A stretch of 64,000 nucleotides of DNA, taken from Lumbricus rubellus. Its lineage: Eukaryota; Annelida; Clitellata; Crassiclitellata; Lumbricidae. Below are positions 55,086-64,000 of the stretch, piece by piece. The DNA is taken from assembly GCA_945859605.1 (NCBI GenBank), contig OX243815.1:41550959-41614958 (forward strand). The letters run 5' to 3'. The position numbers and the translations under genes are program-made. The notes under the pieces are model-generated. The model did not search any database. It saw only the letters and a program-made list of their open reading frames with translations, and was not told the DNA's origin. Position 1 is the stretch's first letter. Each line of letters begins with the position of its first letter.

Positions 55086-55271
55086 AAGCAGCAGGTGTCC
55101 ATCTATAGTGATTGACAGGCTGGACAATGAACAATGGATGTCCAACAGGTCGATTGTTCTCAGCATCTAATAATGCAGCATCCTTCTGCTCACCATAATC
55201 ATCGTTCTCGTCATCATCATCATTGTTTGGCAGAGACACAAACAGTGTCAGGCACATGGATTTGTACGTAA

Positions 55272-55440
55272 AGGACATATAGACGTGCTTTGTAGGCTGC
55301 TATTAGCATCCTTGTAATGCAGGCTGTCTGTTCTCTTAGTGGTATTTTGTGCTCTTGTCAATGTTTCAATTGCATAACAGTTACTGCAGTACACTGTAAC
55401 CGGTTGCGGTTTGTCAACCGATTTGTTCGATAAGGGAAAT
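55272..55440 (+). mobile_element. tRNA-derived SINE, family 1, 5'-truncated copy
   Basis: 'atagacgtgctttgtaggctgctattagcatc', 'gcaggctgtctgttctcttag' and 'gtaaccggttgcggtttgtcaaccg' match the body and tail of the copy at 48720-48951 (minus). The tRNA-like head is missing. Confidence 0.75.
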
Positions 55441-56189
55441 TATTATATGAGGAGTGTGTCATAAAAAGATCTCTCATACGGTTTATTTTGTCAATATCGA
55501 CGCCAGAATTAAGAATTTGTAAATCAAATTTTACAGGCTTTAAGGAATTTATATTTACACATGATGGCCAGATTTCATCAAGATATTTGCATATAGATCT
55601 ACATTTGCTATCTTTATTACAATAAAACTAACATTAACAATTGATATTTCTGCCATTGTTGCATTCTTACGGCGGCTGCTACTAAGACCATTTTTTTAAT
55701 AAGGCCATCGACTTCATTATAATTATTATCGTTGTCTTTGTGACATACATTTGCAACGCTTTCTTCGTCGCTATTAAATTTTATTATCATAGTCGTTACG
55801 GCGGTCATTTGCTAACGAAACGGCCGGAGAGTCACTGTGATCTAAGCACGCCTTTGAAACTATAGAGGCGGTAAGGACAGACTGATCACAGGAAGCGCTC
55901 GAAGGTCCTGTAAAATAACAAGTCGACCCGGTCGTCCCAAGAAGTCTTTAACATAATTATTATAGCGGTCAGTCACAGAGAGATAGATGACATGCAAGCC
56001 ACATGTACAATTGTACATTGTACAATGTACATGTAGTCTATGCAGCATTGAACAAAATTTATAGTACAGTGTAGCCGAGCAAATGGTCGCATATTGCAAT
56101 AATGGCAATGTTCGCTGGATATAATAGTCTATCCGACATGCATTGCTGATCGATTCGGTGCCACGTTTTATTTCTCTGCTTTTATGCAT

Positions 56190-56930
56190 CTGTCTGTCTT
56201 CGTCTGTTTGTCTGACTCTGTCTATTTGTCTCTGTCTATATGTCTCTGTCTCTTCTGGTCTATGTCTCTCTTTCTGTCTTGTTCTCTGAAACTCTTAATT
56301 TCGCTGCTTCATTTTATGTCTCTATCTCTTCCGGCTCACTTTTCTTGCTCCTCTATCACTCCTTTCTGCTTAACCCAGATTCAACTCTTCCTCCTCCTCT
56401 TCTCCCTCCCTATCTACCATCCCTCCCTCCCTCTCTCCCTCCTCACCTCCCTCTCTCCTTCCATCTCTTCATCCCTCCATACGTTCCATCCTTCCTGTTC
56501 TCTATGTATCTATTTCCTCCTCTTACACTCTGTATCTCTCTGTCTCTCTCTGTCACTCTGTCTCTCTCTGTCTCTCTGTCTCTCTCTGTCTGTCTCTCTC
56601 TTTATCCTCTGTCTCTGTGTGTCTGTATGTCTGTCTCTCTCTCTTTCTATCGCTGTCTCTATGTCTCTGTCTCTGTCTCTGTTTCTGTCTGTATGCCTGT
56701 CTCTGTCCCTGTCTCTGTCTCTGTCTCTCTGTCTCTGCCTCTCTGTCTCTGTCTCTGTCTGTCTGTCTCTCTCTCTCTCTCTTTCTGGCTCCGTCTCTAT
56801 TTAACAGCACCCTCTCTCGGGATACACCTGTCCATCTCTCTTCTCTGCTTCTTATTCCTTCCTCCCTCTCTGTTTTTCTCTCTTTCTCCGTCTGATTACT
56901 GCTCCCTTCTCTCGGGATGTACTCGGTAAG
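56190..56930. repeat. (TCTG/TCTC)n pyrimidine-rich microsatellite
   Basis: More than 600 bases of CTGTCTCT repeats and CCTCCCTC. The 206- and 229-codon frames over it are Ser/Leu/Cys-rich artefacts. Confidence 0.9.
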
Positions 56931-57139
56931 ACGGACTAATAATAATTGTTGGCCAAGTCCGTTAGACTTGGACTCATCGACGAAGTTACTCGGTCGGACT
57001 TAACTGCAAATCGTTTCGCCGTTTATTACCGAGTATACGACTTCAGCGAATCGCGAGAATCGATCGGAAACCGAGTACTCGAGTACTCGAATCGGTGATT
57101 CCGGATATTGAGCGATCACAGTGCGACTTCTAATCATGT

Positions 57140-57545
57140 GAATTAATGTAATAGAAATGCGTTAAAGAGACAATGCAAAGTAATGCGACGTAATACATGC
57201 GAGATAATGAAAAGTATTTAAAAGTGCTGCAAATTAATGCAACGTAATGCGAGTACTGCTGATCAATGCAAAATCGCGACAAGTAAAACACAAAGATGTG
57301 AATTAATGCAAGCGAAATAATGTAAATTGATTGTAACTAGGCTATGCAAAGTAATGAAATGCAATGTGGATTAATGTATGGTAATGTAAACCAATGCAAA
57401 TTATTGTAAGCCTAGAGTAATGTAAAGTAATGTCAATTGGTGTAGGCCTACAGTTATGCCTAATACAGAAATGTGAAATGATGTAAGCCCTATTACACTA
57501 GTTATGCAAAGCCTTGTAGATTGATGTATTGTAGTACACAGTAAT
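57140..57545. repeat. Degenerate short repeat, TAATGCAA-like
   Basis: Many loosely spaced copies of 'taatgcaaa', 'taatgtaaa' and 'taatgcgac' over about 400 bp. It merges into the 95-bp repeats that follow. Confidence 0.6.
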
Positions 57546-57549
57546 TTCA

Positions 57550-57745
57550 TACAATATTTGTGTAGGCCTATAGTAATGCAAGGAAAGGAAATTGATGTAT
57601 TGTAATGCAAAGTTATGCAAAAGCAACCCAGATATACATTCATACAATATAACCTTGTGTAGGCCTAGTAATGCAAGGACAGGAAGTTGATGTATTGTAT
57701 TGCAAAGTTATGCAAAGGCAACTCAGATATACATTGTAATGCATA
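57550..57745. repeat. 95-bp tandem repeat, about two units
   Basis: 'tgtgtaggcctatagtaatgcaaggaaaggaaattgatgtattg...cagatatacatt' occurs from about 57558 and again from about 57653, period 95. A more diverged unit precedes it. Confidence 0.75.
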
Positions 57746-58129
57746 CCAAATTACATGTATGGTATGCTGTTATGAAATGTGATAAACCATAACATGGTTC
57801 AAATTTTGGCTGAAGAAGGAACTCAATCTCCTCTTTCATCACGCTAACACGCCTAGATTTCCATGCGTTTTCAGTGTTCATTTCGTCGCTGTCTGTAGGT
57901 CTTTCATCATCCACCCACAAATCGCACCCGGGCAACGCGCCTCATTCGCCATGTTATATTGCCAGTGGGCAGCATCTCTCTGCCAAATACATGTAGGCAT
58001 AAGCATATAATGTCACACAGAAATGCAAATACATGCCATAATCTTTTAGTTACACATAATATAGCCATGCAAGGCGTTCATCATGCCCTACTGCTCGGTT
58101 TACAAACGTCATCATTCTGCCGAATGGAA

Positions 58130-58330
58130 GGTTGAGTGGACCTTTGGGAGGTATAGAGGTAAGCGATCCCGCATCCGTGCGCTCTTTGTGCCAGGGTGTT
58201 CACCATTACCCTAATAACCCCTCCCCCAGGTGGGCAACTTATCCACGATCGGTACGCAGTGGCTTGAGGTTCGAACCAGCGACCCTCTGGTTACAAGGCA
58301 CAAAACACATACCGTTACATCACAGAGTTT
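58130..58330 (-). mobile_element. tRNA-derived SINE, family 3
   Basis: Minus strand: 'ctgtgatgtaacggtatgtgttttgtgcc' (A-box-like), then 'gggtcgctggttcgaacctcaagcc' (perfect B box), then 'gataagttgcccacctgggggaggggttattagggtaatggtgaacaccctggcac'. The body differs from families 1 and 2. Confidence 0.7.
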
Positions 58331-58726
58331 ATACATAGTCCCCCCGCAGACAAAACACGATGGTTCCATGACTAATTGTTTCTAGCAAAACACATGCAGC
58401 GCAAGAAATAATTATGTCTATAGGTATTTGTCGAAAAGGTCTCTCAGTTACAACTCTGTGTATCACTGGAACCATGAGTGCTTTAGTGCAAGCAAATTTC
58501 TTAAAAACCACAAAGTATGGTATAATACCGGCTAAAGGTAGACGCAAATTTTCGAGGGGCAAGTGCCTCTCTTGCCCCTATAGTTGTTTGCGCTGCTGAC
58601 ACTACACCATGTGTATACTTTCAAGATGTCATGCTTCATGTACGCAGTATATCTATTACACAGGCATGTAAAAAGAATTTTGAAAATGTTTGCTGAGCAG
58701 CACTATCTCCAATACATAGCCTACAT

Positions 58727-60005
58727 CAGGGGTCTCAAACACGCGGCCCGCGGGCCGCATGCGGCCCGCGGACCCGAATAATGCGGCCCGCGAGAGCCAT
58801 CTGTTTTTTTTAAATTTATTTATTTTATTTTTAAAGAAAGAAGTTGGCTCAAACCCGAATTCTGCTGTTCTTTTGCGATTTGAACCAAGGTTCAAACTGT
58901 TTTCTTCTAAGTTTTGCTCTGGAGTCTGGATAGTCAATCTGCAGCAGCAGATAATTATACATCTAGAATTATAGTGGGCCTTCAATGTAATACCATGCTG
59001 AAGCAGAAGTAGGCTAAGCCTGTACAATGAGGTTGATATTCCGGTATAGGCCTACATGTACACTTTTCTAATTCCAAAATCTTCACCTGCAGTAGGCTAT
59101 ACTACAACACGCTAATGGCGATATTTGGCATTAACTACATAATAATTATTATGTGAACAGCTTTTTAATTAATTAATGAAGATTAATAAATCTCAAATGC
59201 CAAACATGACGCTTTGACCCTTCTCAGATTCTCACTCATCTATATTTTCCACCATGAGATTTATTTTACGGCAGTTACGGGTGAATATGTGGAAGCTGTT
59301 ACAGTAGCCCTATAACTCTGATTCTTCGCATCTCAAAAGTTGTCAGACGATGTGTATCGCTAATCACACCTGACCACCTCTGACACTGCTCACTATAATA
59401 GTTTAACATTTAAAGATGCCACAAGTTTAGTTGCAGGTAGCATAGGCGTTCGAAGCGGGGATCCAGCGGGGCAAATTCCCCCCCCCCCCCAATTTCGGGC
59501 AAGTCTGTTTTTTCAGACAAGGCAGACTCGGATAGATTTGCAAAAATGCTAGAAATAGTATTTGTCACACGATTTCAACCCAATGACTAAACAAAGGTCC
59601 TCAACTTCTCTTGTCTGGGAAAAAAATAGTATTTTCCACCATGAGATTTATTTTCGGGCAGAAGTAAAATCTTAAGATCTTAGCCCCCCCCCCACACTGC
59701 TGAAATATCCCGTACGCCTATGGTAGGTAGGCCTATTAGGTTTACTAAACGTGCTATTGGTGCTCTTCATAAACCCTATCTTTGTGACTCTGAGTTTCCA
59801 ATTTTGTGTATAGTACCATTATGGTTACACTGAAAGTATAATATTAATTTAGGTGATTTTACAGGATTATATCGTTATTACAGCATTGTAACCCTAACCC
59901 CATATAAATAGTTTAACTTGCAAGACATAATTTTATGTTGCGGCCCGCGAGACACTGTAAATTTTCAAATTTGGCCCACACGATGAATTGAGTTTGAGAC
60001 CCCTG
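58727..60005. mobile_element. hAT transposon, 1.28 kb, perfect 8-bp target duplication, with a nested hAT MITE
   Basis: The ends are CAGGGGTCTCAAAC and GTTTGAGACCCCTG. GCGGCCCGCG-rich subterminal blocks are on both sides (CGCGGCCCGCGGGCCGCATG on the left, GCGGCCCGCGAGAC on the right). This is the Charlie-like hAT terminus known from many animals. The flanks are both GCCTACAT (58719-58726, 60006-60013). There is no transposase frame. It carries an insertion at 59441-59722. Confidence 0.93.
59441..59722. mobile_element. Nested hAT-like MITE, 282 bp
   Basis: The ends CATAGGCGTTCG and CGTACGCCTATG are inverted repeats. The flanks are GCAGGTAG and GTAGGTAG, 7 of 8 matching. C-runs lie inside both ends. 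It lies within the larger hAT element and so inserted later. Confidence 0.8.
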
Positions 60006-60191
60006 GCCTACATACATACATGTTGGAGATGTAATATGATACAACCGCGGCTGTTGTGTCGTATACAATGTCGTGCATGTTGCAGCCGCCTCTGGTCAAC
60101 CCATTATGAAAATTTGATATGAGAGACAACAATCATATAGATTACAACAGAAGTGCAGCTCATGCGTGCACACGTATGTTTGTATGTGCAC

Positions 60192-60391
60192 TTGTTATAG
60201 CGCCCCTTTAAACTCTTTCGACTCAGAGGCGCTCCCCAATGCAGAGCGGACACTGCTTCGGAGTTTCACGCCAAAGCGCTGAGAAATTGTGAGTGAAGGA
60301 ATTGCCTAAGGTCCTTACGCGGCGAGGTGGATTCGAGCCTCGAACCTTCCGGCTCCAAGGCAACGACGCCACCACTACGCCACCGCGCCCC
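60192..60391 (-). mobile_element. tRNA-derived SINE, family 2, full length
   Basis: Minus strand: 'ggggcgcggtggcgtagtggtggcgtcgttgcc' (A box TGGCGTAGTGG), then 'ggttcgaggctcgaatcc' (B box), a body 'gtgaaactccgaagcagtgtccgctc', and the tail 'gcgcctctgagtcgaaagagtttaaaggggcgctataac'. It is the only copy here in which head and GCGCTATA tail are both visible. Confidence 0.82.
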
Positions 60392-60659
60392 ACTAATATA
60401 CGTATACACAAGACAAACACGACAGGAACACAATTTCTTTTTTGCATTGATTTGGTTCCAGCGGAACAATCTTTCACTGGAACAATATCTGAACTCTTCC
60501 GCAAGAAGAGAACCGAAACAATCTAAGCAATTTGACAAAATCATCTGTTTTAAATTTTTACTCATATCTTTTATCATACGATTGGTTGTGTAAGCTTATG
60601 CTGCTGCACGTTGTGCAGATACCGACACATCACTAACGATGCATAAAATATATACTTCA

Positions 60660-60870
60660 ATTTTTCTATTCTTCTTTCCACCCATTCATCATCCACCCAT
60701 CCCTCCATCCATCCCCCTATCTCTCCATACATCCATTATCTACCCACTCACCCATCTATCCATGTGTCCACCATCCCATCCATTCATTCATCCATTAATT
60801 CATCCATCCAACAAACCATCTGCCCATTCTGTCATCCATTGATTCCATTCATAAATACATACATACATTC
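60660..60870. repeat. (CATC)n minisatellite
   Basis: Imperfect ATCC repeats of the same kind as 7380-8015, followed by short ATAC repeats. Confidence 0.85.
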
Positions 60871-60879
60871 AACGTATAC

Positions 60880-62200
60880 TTATAGGCTATAGGTACATCA
60901 GTATAGTATAGATACATACAACCATACAGAGTAATCACACCCTCCTATAATTATACCCTCCTATAGAAGTGTACATGTGCATGGTCTGTTCGAGGACCGT
61001 CTATTGAAGTAAAAACGCCATAATATGCATAATATAATAGTATTTTAAGTCTCAGCTAATCAGCAATTTGATGGTATAATACCGAAGTTAGGCATGCACC
61101 CACAAGCACACACACGCACACACTCACATGCAAATTTGAACAGTGCAATAACAATGATATTACTATTTTCAGACACAATACATGTAGGTATACTGGAGAT
61201 ATGCAATAATGACTAAGTTTGCATGCATAGATGAATATAATTATGTCTACATATACAATATTATATATGGTACTTTTTTCTATACTCACTTACGTATACT
61301 TATAAACAACATTGCCGATGACGAACACAAAAAACGCAGAGCAATTGAGGCAACAGAAAAACGATAACATTGATCTGTGTTCAACTTGCTTTGGATGATA
61401 GTATAGACTACATGTATTTGCGCCCTCAGTTGTTCGTACTCTAAACCTTGCCCCATTTCCCAGCCATCCCCTCGCCATTCCCATGCTTTATTCATCTGTA
61501 GCGGGCCATAGCTGAGGCTTTACCTTCAGCATGACAATTCTTCTTAACTAATCCCACGTAGAAACAACGGACCATATAATACCCACAGTCTACATGTATA
61601 TGTACGGTGGATACCAAGGATGTCCAGCCAACGAAACCGCTTTTCTACGAGTCCCAGATGTTCTGTGACAACGACAAACGATGGTGGAATTGGCAACGTT
61701 GAGCGGGCGCTAAAGACCCCACGACGTTCACAAATCCCCAACTCAAAGCCAGGCATCCTATCATGCAGTCCAGTACTGTTCTAGTATTGCATACTTACAC
61801 TGAGCCATCGGTTGCAGTAACTACAGGCACTGTGTAGGTTCTATTAGTATGTTAGTATCCTGACTATTTACTATGTTGTTTTGATGTCACTATTACTTTG
61901 TAGTTTGTGATGATTTAGGCCTGCTGCTGCAATAAGATGTTGCTATTATTATTTTTTATTTTTTTATTTTTGCCCTGAGGTACTTCATTCCCCCAGGGAC
62001 TTATGGACTATTATTAATTGAAGAATGAACGTCTGGTGGGTCAGGCCTCGTCTTCAGGGTGTGAGGCAAAAGTGCCTTTGAAAGCGACAAGGTTGTAGCG
62101 TTGGATGCAAATGGACAGACGTTGAAAAAGAAAGAAGGCTTCACGTCTGCCACCAATGATAGAAGAGATGCGGCTGCCAAATTCATTAATGAAGTCTGAG
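60880..62200. other. Intergenic; no gene seen
   Basis: Minus-strand frames at 61544-61756 and 62001-62186 have no recognisable domain. The second lies next to the retrotransposon fragment and could belong to it or to a related element. Confidence 0.35.
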
Positions 62201-62214
62201 GCCGACGGGTTGAG

Positions 62215-62306
62215 TTATTATTATTATTGTTATTATTATAAATTATTATTATTCTCTTAGTATATTATTACTTACGTATTTATTTTTCATTATTTAATCT
62301 CATAAC

Positions 62307-62340
<34 letters not shown>

Positions 62341-62345
62341 CATTT
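62215..62345. repeat. ATT-rich repeat block, copy 1
   Basis: (TTA)n, then 'attctcttagtatattattacttacgtatttatttttcattatttaatctcataactatt', then (ATT)n. The same order occurs at 63298-63445. Confidence 0.85.
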
Positions 62346-62401
62346 ATTTCTTCAAAAACTGACACAATCATGTACAGACGAGTAAATAATCGTTTCAAAC
62401 A

Positions 62402-63295
62402 TTAGGTCCTTGGCCTCTCAGTGTCTTGGCCGATAAGTTCTGTCGTGCCCAACACAGACAACGAATTTCCTACTTGAAGCGCGACTGAAATGCGCTGGAG
62501 CAGATGGTTGGACTCTCTCTGGTCACCGGTCGACATCGAAATTCTGCTTCCCAACTCTTGAACGAATTCCAGGGACTCGGAGTGCCAGCTTCCTCCGGTT
62601 TCGATGGCCACAGGAACAAAGTGATGCGACTGCGAGATGACAGCATATTTGCTGGTCTTATTTCGAGCTGCTTTCTCCGCTGCTGCACCTGCGTTTTCCG
62701 CTGTTAGATGTACGTACGAAGCGGCAAACGTGTCCGGCACAGTGACGTCCCAAGCCAGGCAACGACCTCTTGACCAGGGTATTATGGTAACTCCGTCTGG
62801 TCTTTTACCATCGGTTCTGGAAAGACCAGTAGGTTCTTTGATGGCCGGTATTTTGGCTCTCGTCATCGCTCGCCATATCACGTCGTTTACCATAGCATGT
62901 CGTTGGTGTCTTCCAGCACCTTTAGGACAGGAGAATCCATGATGACCTAAGGATTCTACTCTGGCGCCGCATTTACACATATGTTGTTCACAAAGCACAG
63001 TACCTAGACGAATGCCTACTGCAACTCTCAACACCTCTCCCGTCATCCGCAATCCAGCTGCCGTAATGGGTAGTGCGTGAAGCCAATCTCCTGAATGTGG
63101 CGATTGTACGGCTAGCAATCGAGATTTAGAAGCGGAATCTGTGGTTCTTTCTGTGAGTTCTTGAAATGCATGCGAAATCACCGCTGCGTCCCATTCTCTT
63201 TGTATATACGCTTTCAGCTCAGTTGGAGGAGGTGCGTTTGAATTCGACATCCAAGAACTAGAGGCTTCTTCGACCAATGGATCGGTAGAAGTTAC
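62402..63295 (-). pseudogene. C-terminal part of a retrotransposon polyprotein (zinc knuckle plus endonuclease-like region)
   Basis: An open minus-strand frame. Its useful part starts near Met at 63250 and runs about 280 residues to a stop at 62402. It has a block of a type I know from many invertebrate reverse-transcriptase polyproteins: LLAVQSPHSGDWLHALPI, then RVAVGIRLGTVLCE, a C-x-C...H...C knuckle (CKCGARVESLGHHGFSC), GRHQRHAMVND, GLSRTDGKRPDGVTIIPW and WDVTVPDTF. The PD...D residues after the knuckle recall the restriction-like endonuclease of R2/CRE-type non-LTR elements; this is inference. No reverse transcriptase is present upstream, so it is a fragment. The N-terminal Ile run comes from the flanking ATT repeat and is not a real start. 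Confidence 0.75.
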
Positions 63296-63297
63296 GG

Positions 63298-63305
63298 AAT
63301 TATTA

Positions 63306-63365
<60 letters not shown>

Positions 63366-63450
63366 ATTCTCTTAGTATTACTACTTACGTGTTTATTATC
63401 ATTATTTAATCTCATAAATATTATTATTATTATTACTATTATTATTTTAG
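63298..63450. repeat. ATT-rich repeat block, copy 2
   Basis: (ATT)n of about 65 bases, then 'ataattctcttagtattactacttacgtgtttattatcattatttaatctcataaatatt', then (ATT)n. It is in direct orientation with 62215-62345. Confidence 0.85.
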
Positions 63451-64000
63451 CATTGTATGTTTATCCTACTTCTTTCAGTTGTGTGCTAATTAAGTATTAA
63501 TATTAACTTGCACTGAAAATAGTCATGAAGCGAGGCGTCAGGATTCTACAAGCTGCATGCAGTAGCTTTTCCTGGTTCCCATTGCACCATGTTTATTGAG
63601 TTACTTTGTACTGTTTTACTTGTATCCTATGTGTGCAATACACAAATAAACAAACAGTTAGCCACCACAGTAAGCCGGTCGGCCATATTGTGCTTCTTAT
63701 AATCTGTTTTCGCTGGATGGATACATTGGATAGATTCCTTCTCGTATACTGTAGAATCTTCGTTTGCATACAATACAATGTATACAATACAATACTATAC
63801 AATACATGAAGAATCGATTGAGACGAACTCTTCGACCGTGGTATACCGCCAGGAAATGAAGAAGGCGACTGGATGCGCTACACGATTTTTATTTCCCTCT
63901 TTAGTCCCAAGATTGTCTTAAATCACACTGAATGCAAACCTTGAACTTATCCATGTACATACATACATGAATATGTACGTACAATGCAGTCTTTTATATT
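63451..64000. other. No recognisable feature
   Basis: AT-rich end of the window, with 'acaatacaatgtatacaatacaatac' simple repeats near 63770-63810. No gene is supported. Confidence 0.4.

Noticed and set aside
56184..56929. Frames of 206 and 229 codons, Ser/Leu/Cys-rich
   Set aside because: Pyrimidine microsatellite; overlapping frames are all open, which is what simple repeats give.
59457..59700. C-runs as sequence errors
   Set aside because: They occur at mirrored positions just inside both ends of the nested MITE, so they are more likely part of the element.

Overview
The window is animal (metazoan) nuclear DNA, most likely from a marine deuterostome invertebrate such as an echinoderm. 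Evidence: spliced exons with GT/AG borders, a DEG/ENaC channel gene, a SUEL-lectin/CUB receptor gene, tRNA-derived SINEs, a Gmr1-type Ty3/gypsy element (a group described from deuterostomes), and the very frequent palindrome TAGGCCTA. The organism is an inference; no species-diagnostic gene was seen. The DNA is AT-rich, repeat-dense and gene-poor.

Layout. (1) 2.9-8.9 kb, + strand: a multi-exon gene for a single-pass membrane protein (SUEL lectin, CUB-like, sushi-like, short linker, transmembrane helix, cytoplasmic tail). All five reconstructed splice junctions agree in phase; the 5' exons are not identified. (2) 10.5-11.5 kb: a decayed Tc1/mariner element. (3) 13.2-17.1 kb, + strand: a long disordered protein of unknown function, with its last third tandemly duplicated. 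(4) 17.3-24.4 kb: a complete LTR retrotransposon with LTRs identical as read, a 5-bp target duplication and one 1851-codon gag-pol frame. Integrase lies before reverse transcriptase, and the capsid has a SCAN-like region. It landed in the 3' flank of the duplicated gene copy. (5) 24.8-32.8 kb: a hAT element, a possible foldback-like structure, SINE tails and two weak exon candidates. (6) 32.8-34.7 kb, - strand: an intronless DEG/ENaC channel gene. (7) 38-49 kb: microsatellites, a hAT MITE, a SINE carrying a hAT insertion, and one possible terminal exon at 43.1 kb. (8) 49.0-51.4 kb: a Ginger-like DNA transposon with 168-bp inverted repeats, a degraded KRBA2-like integrase frame, and a nested Helitron. 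(9) 51.8-60.4 kb: TIR elements, SINEs, and a hAT element with a second hAT inside. (10) 62.4-63.3 kb, - strand: the C-terminal part of a retrotransposon polyprotein between two copies of an ATT-rich repeat.

The cellular genes look independent, with no operon-like organisation. What dominates is layered transposon activity: hAT into SINE, hAT into hAT, Helitron into Ginger, gypsy into a duplicated gene. The observations most worth following are the gypsy element's gene order and SCAN-like capsid, the SUEL/CUB receptor model, and the duplicated 3' end of the unknown gene.
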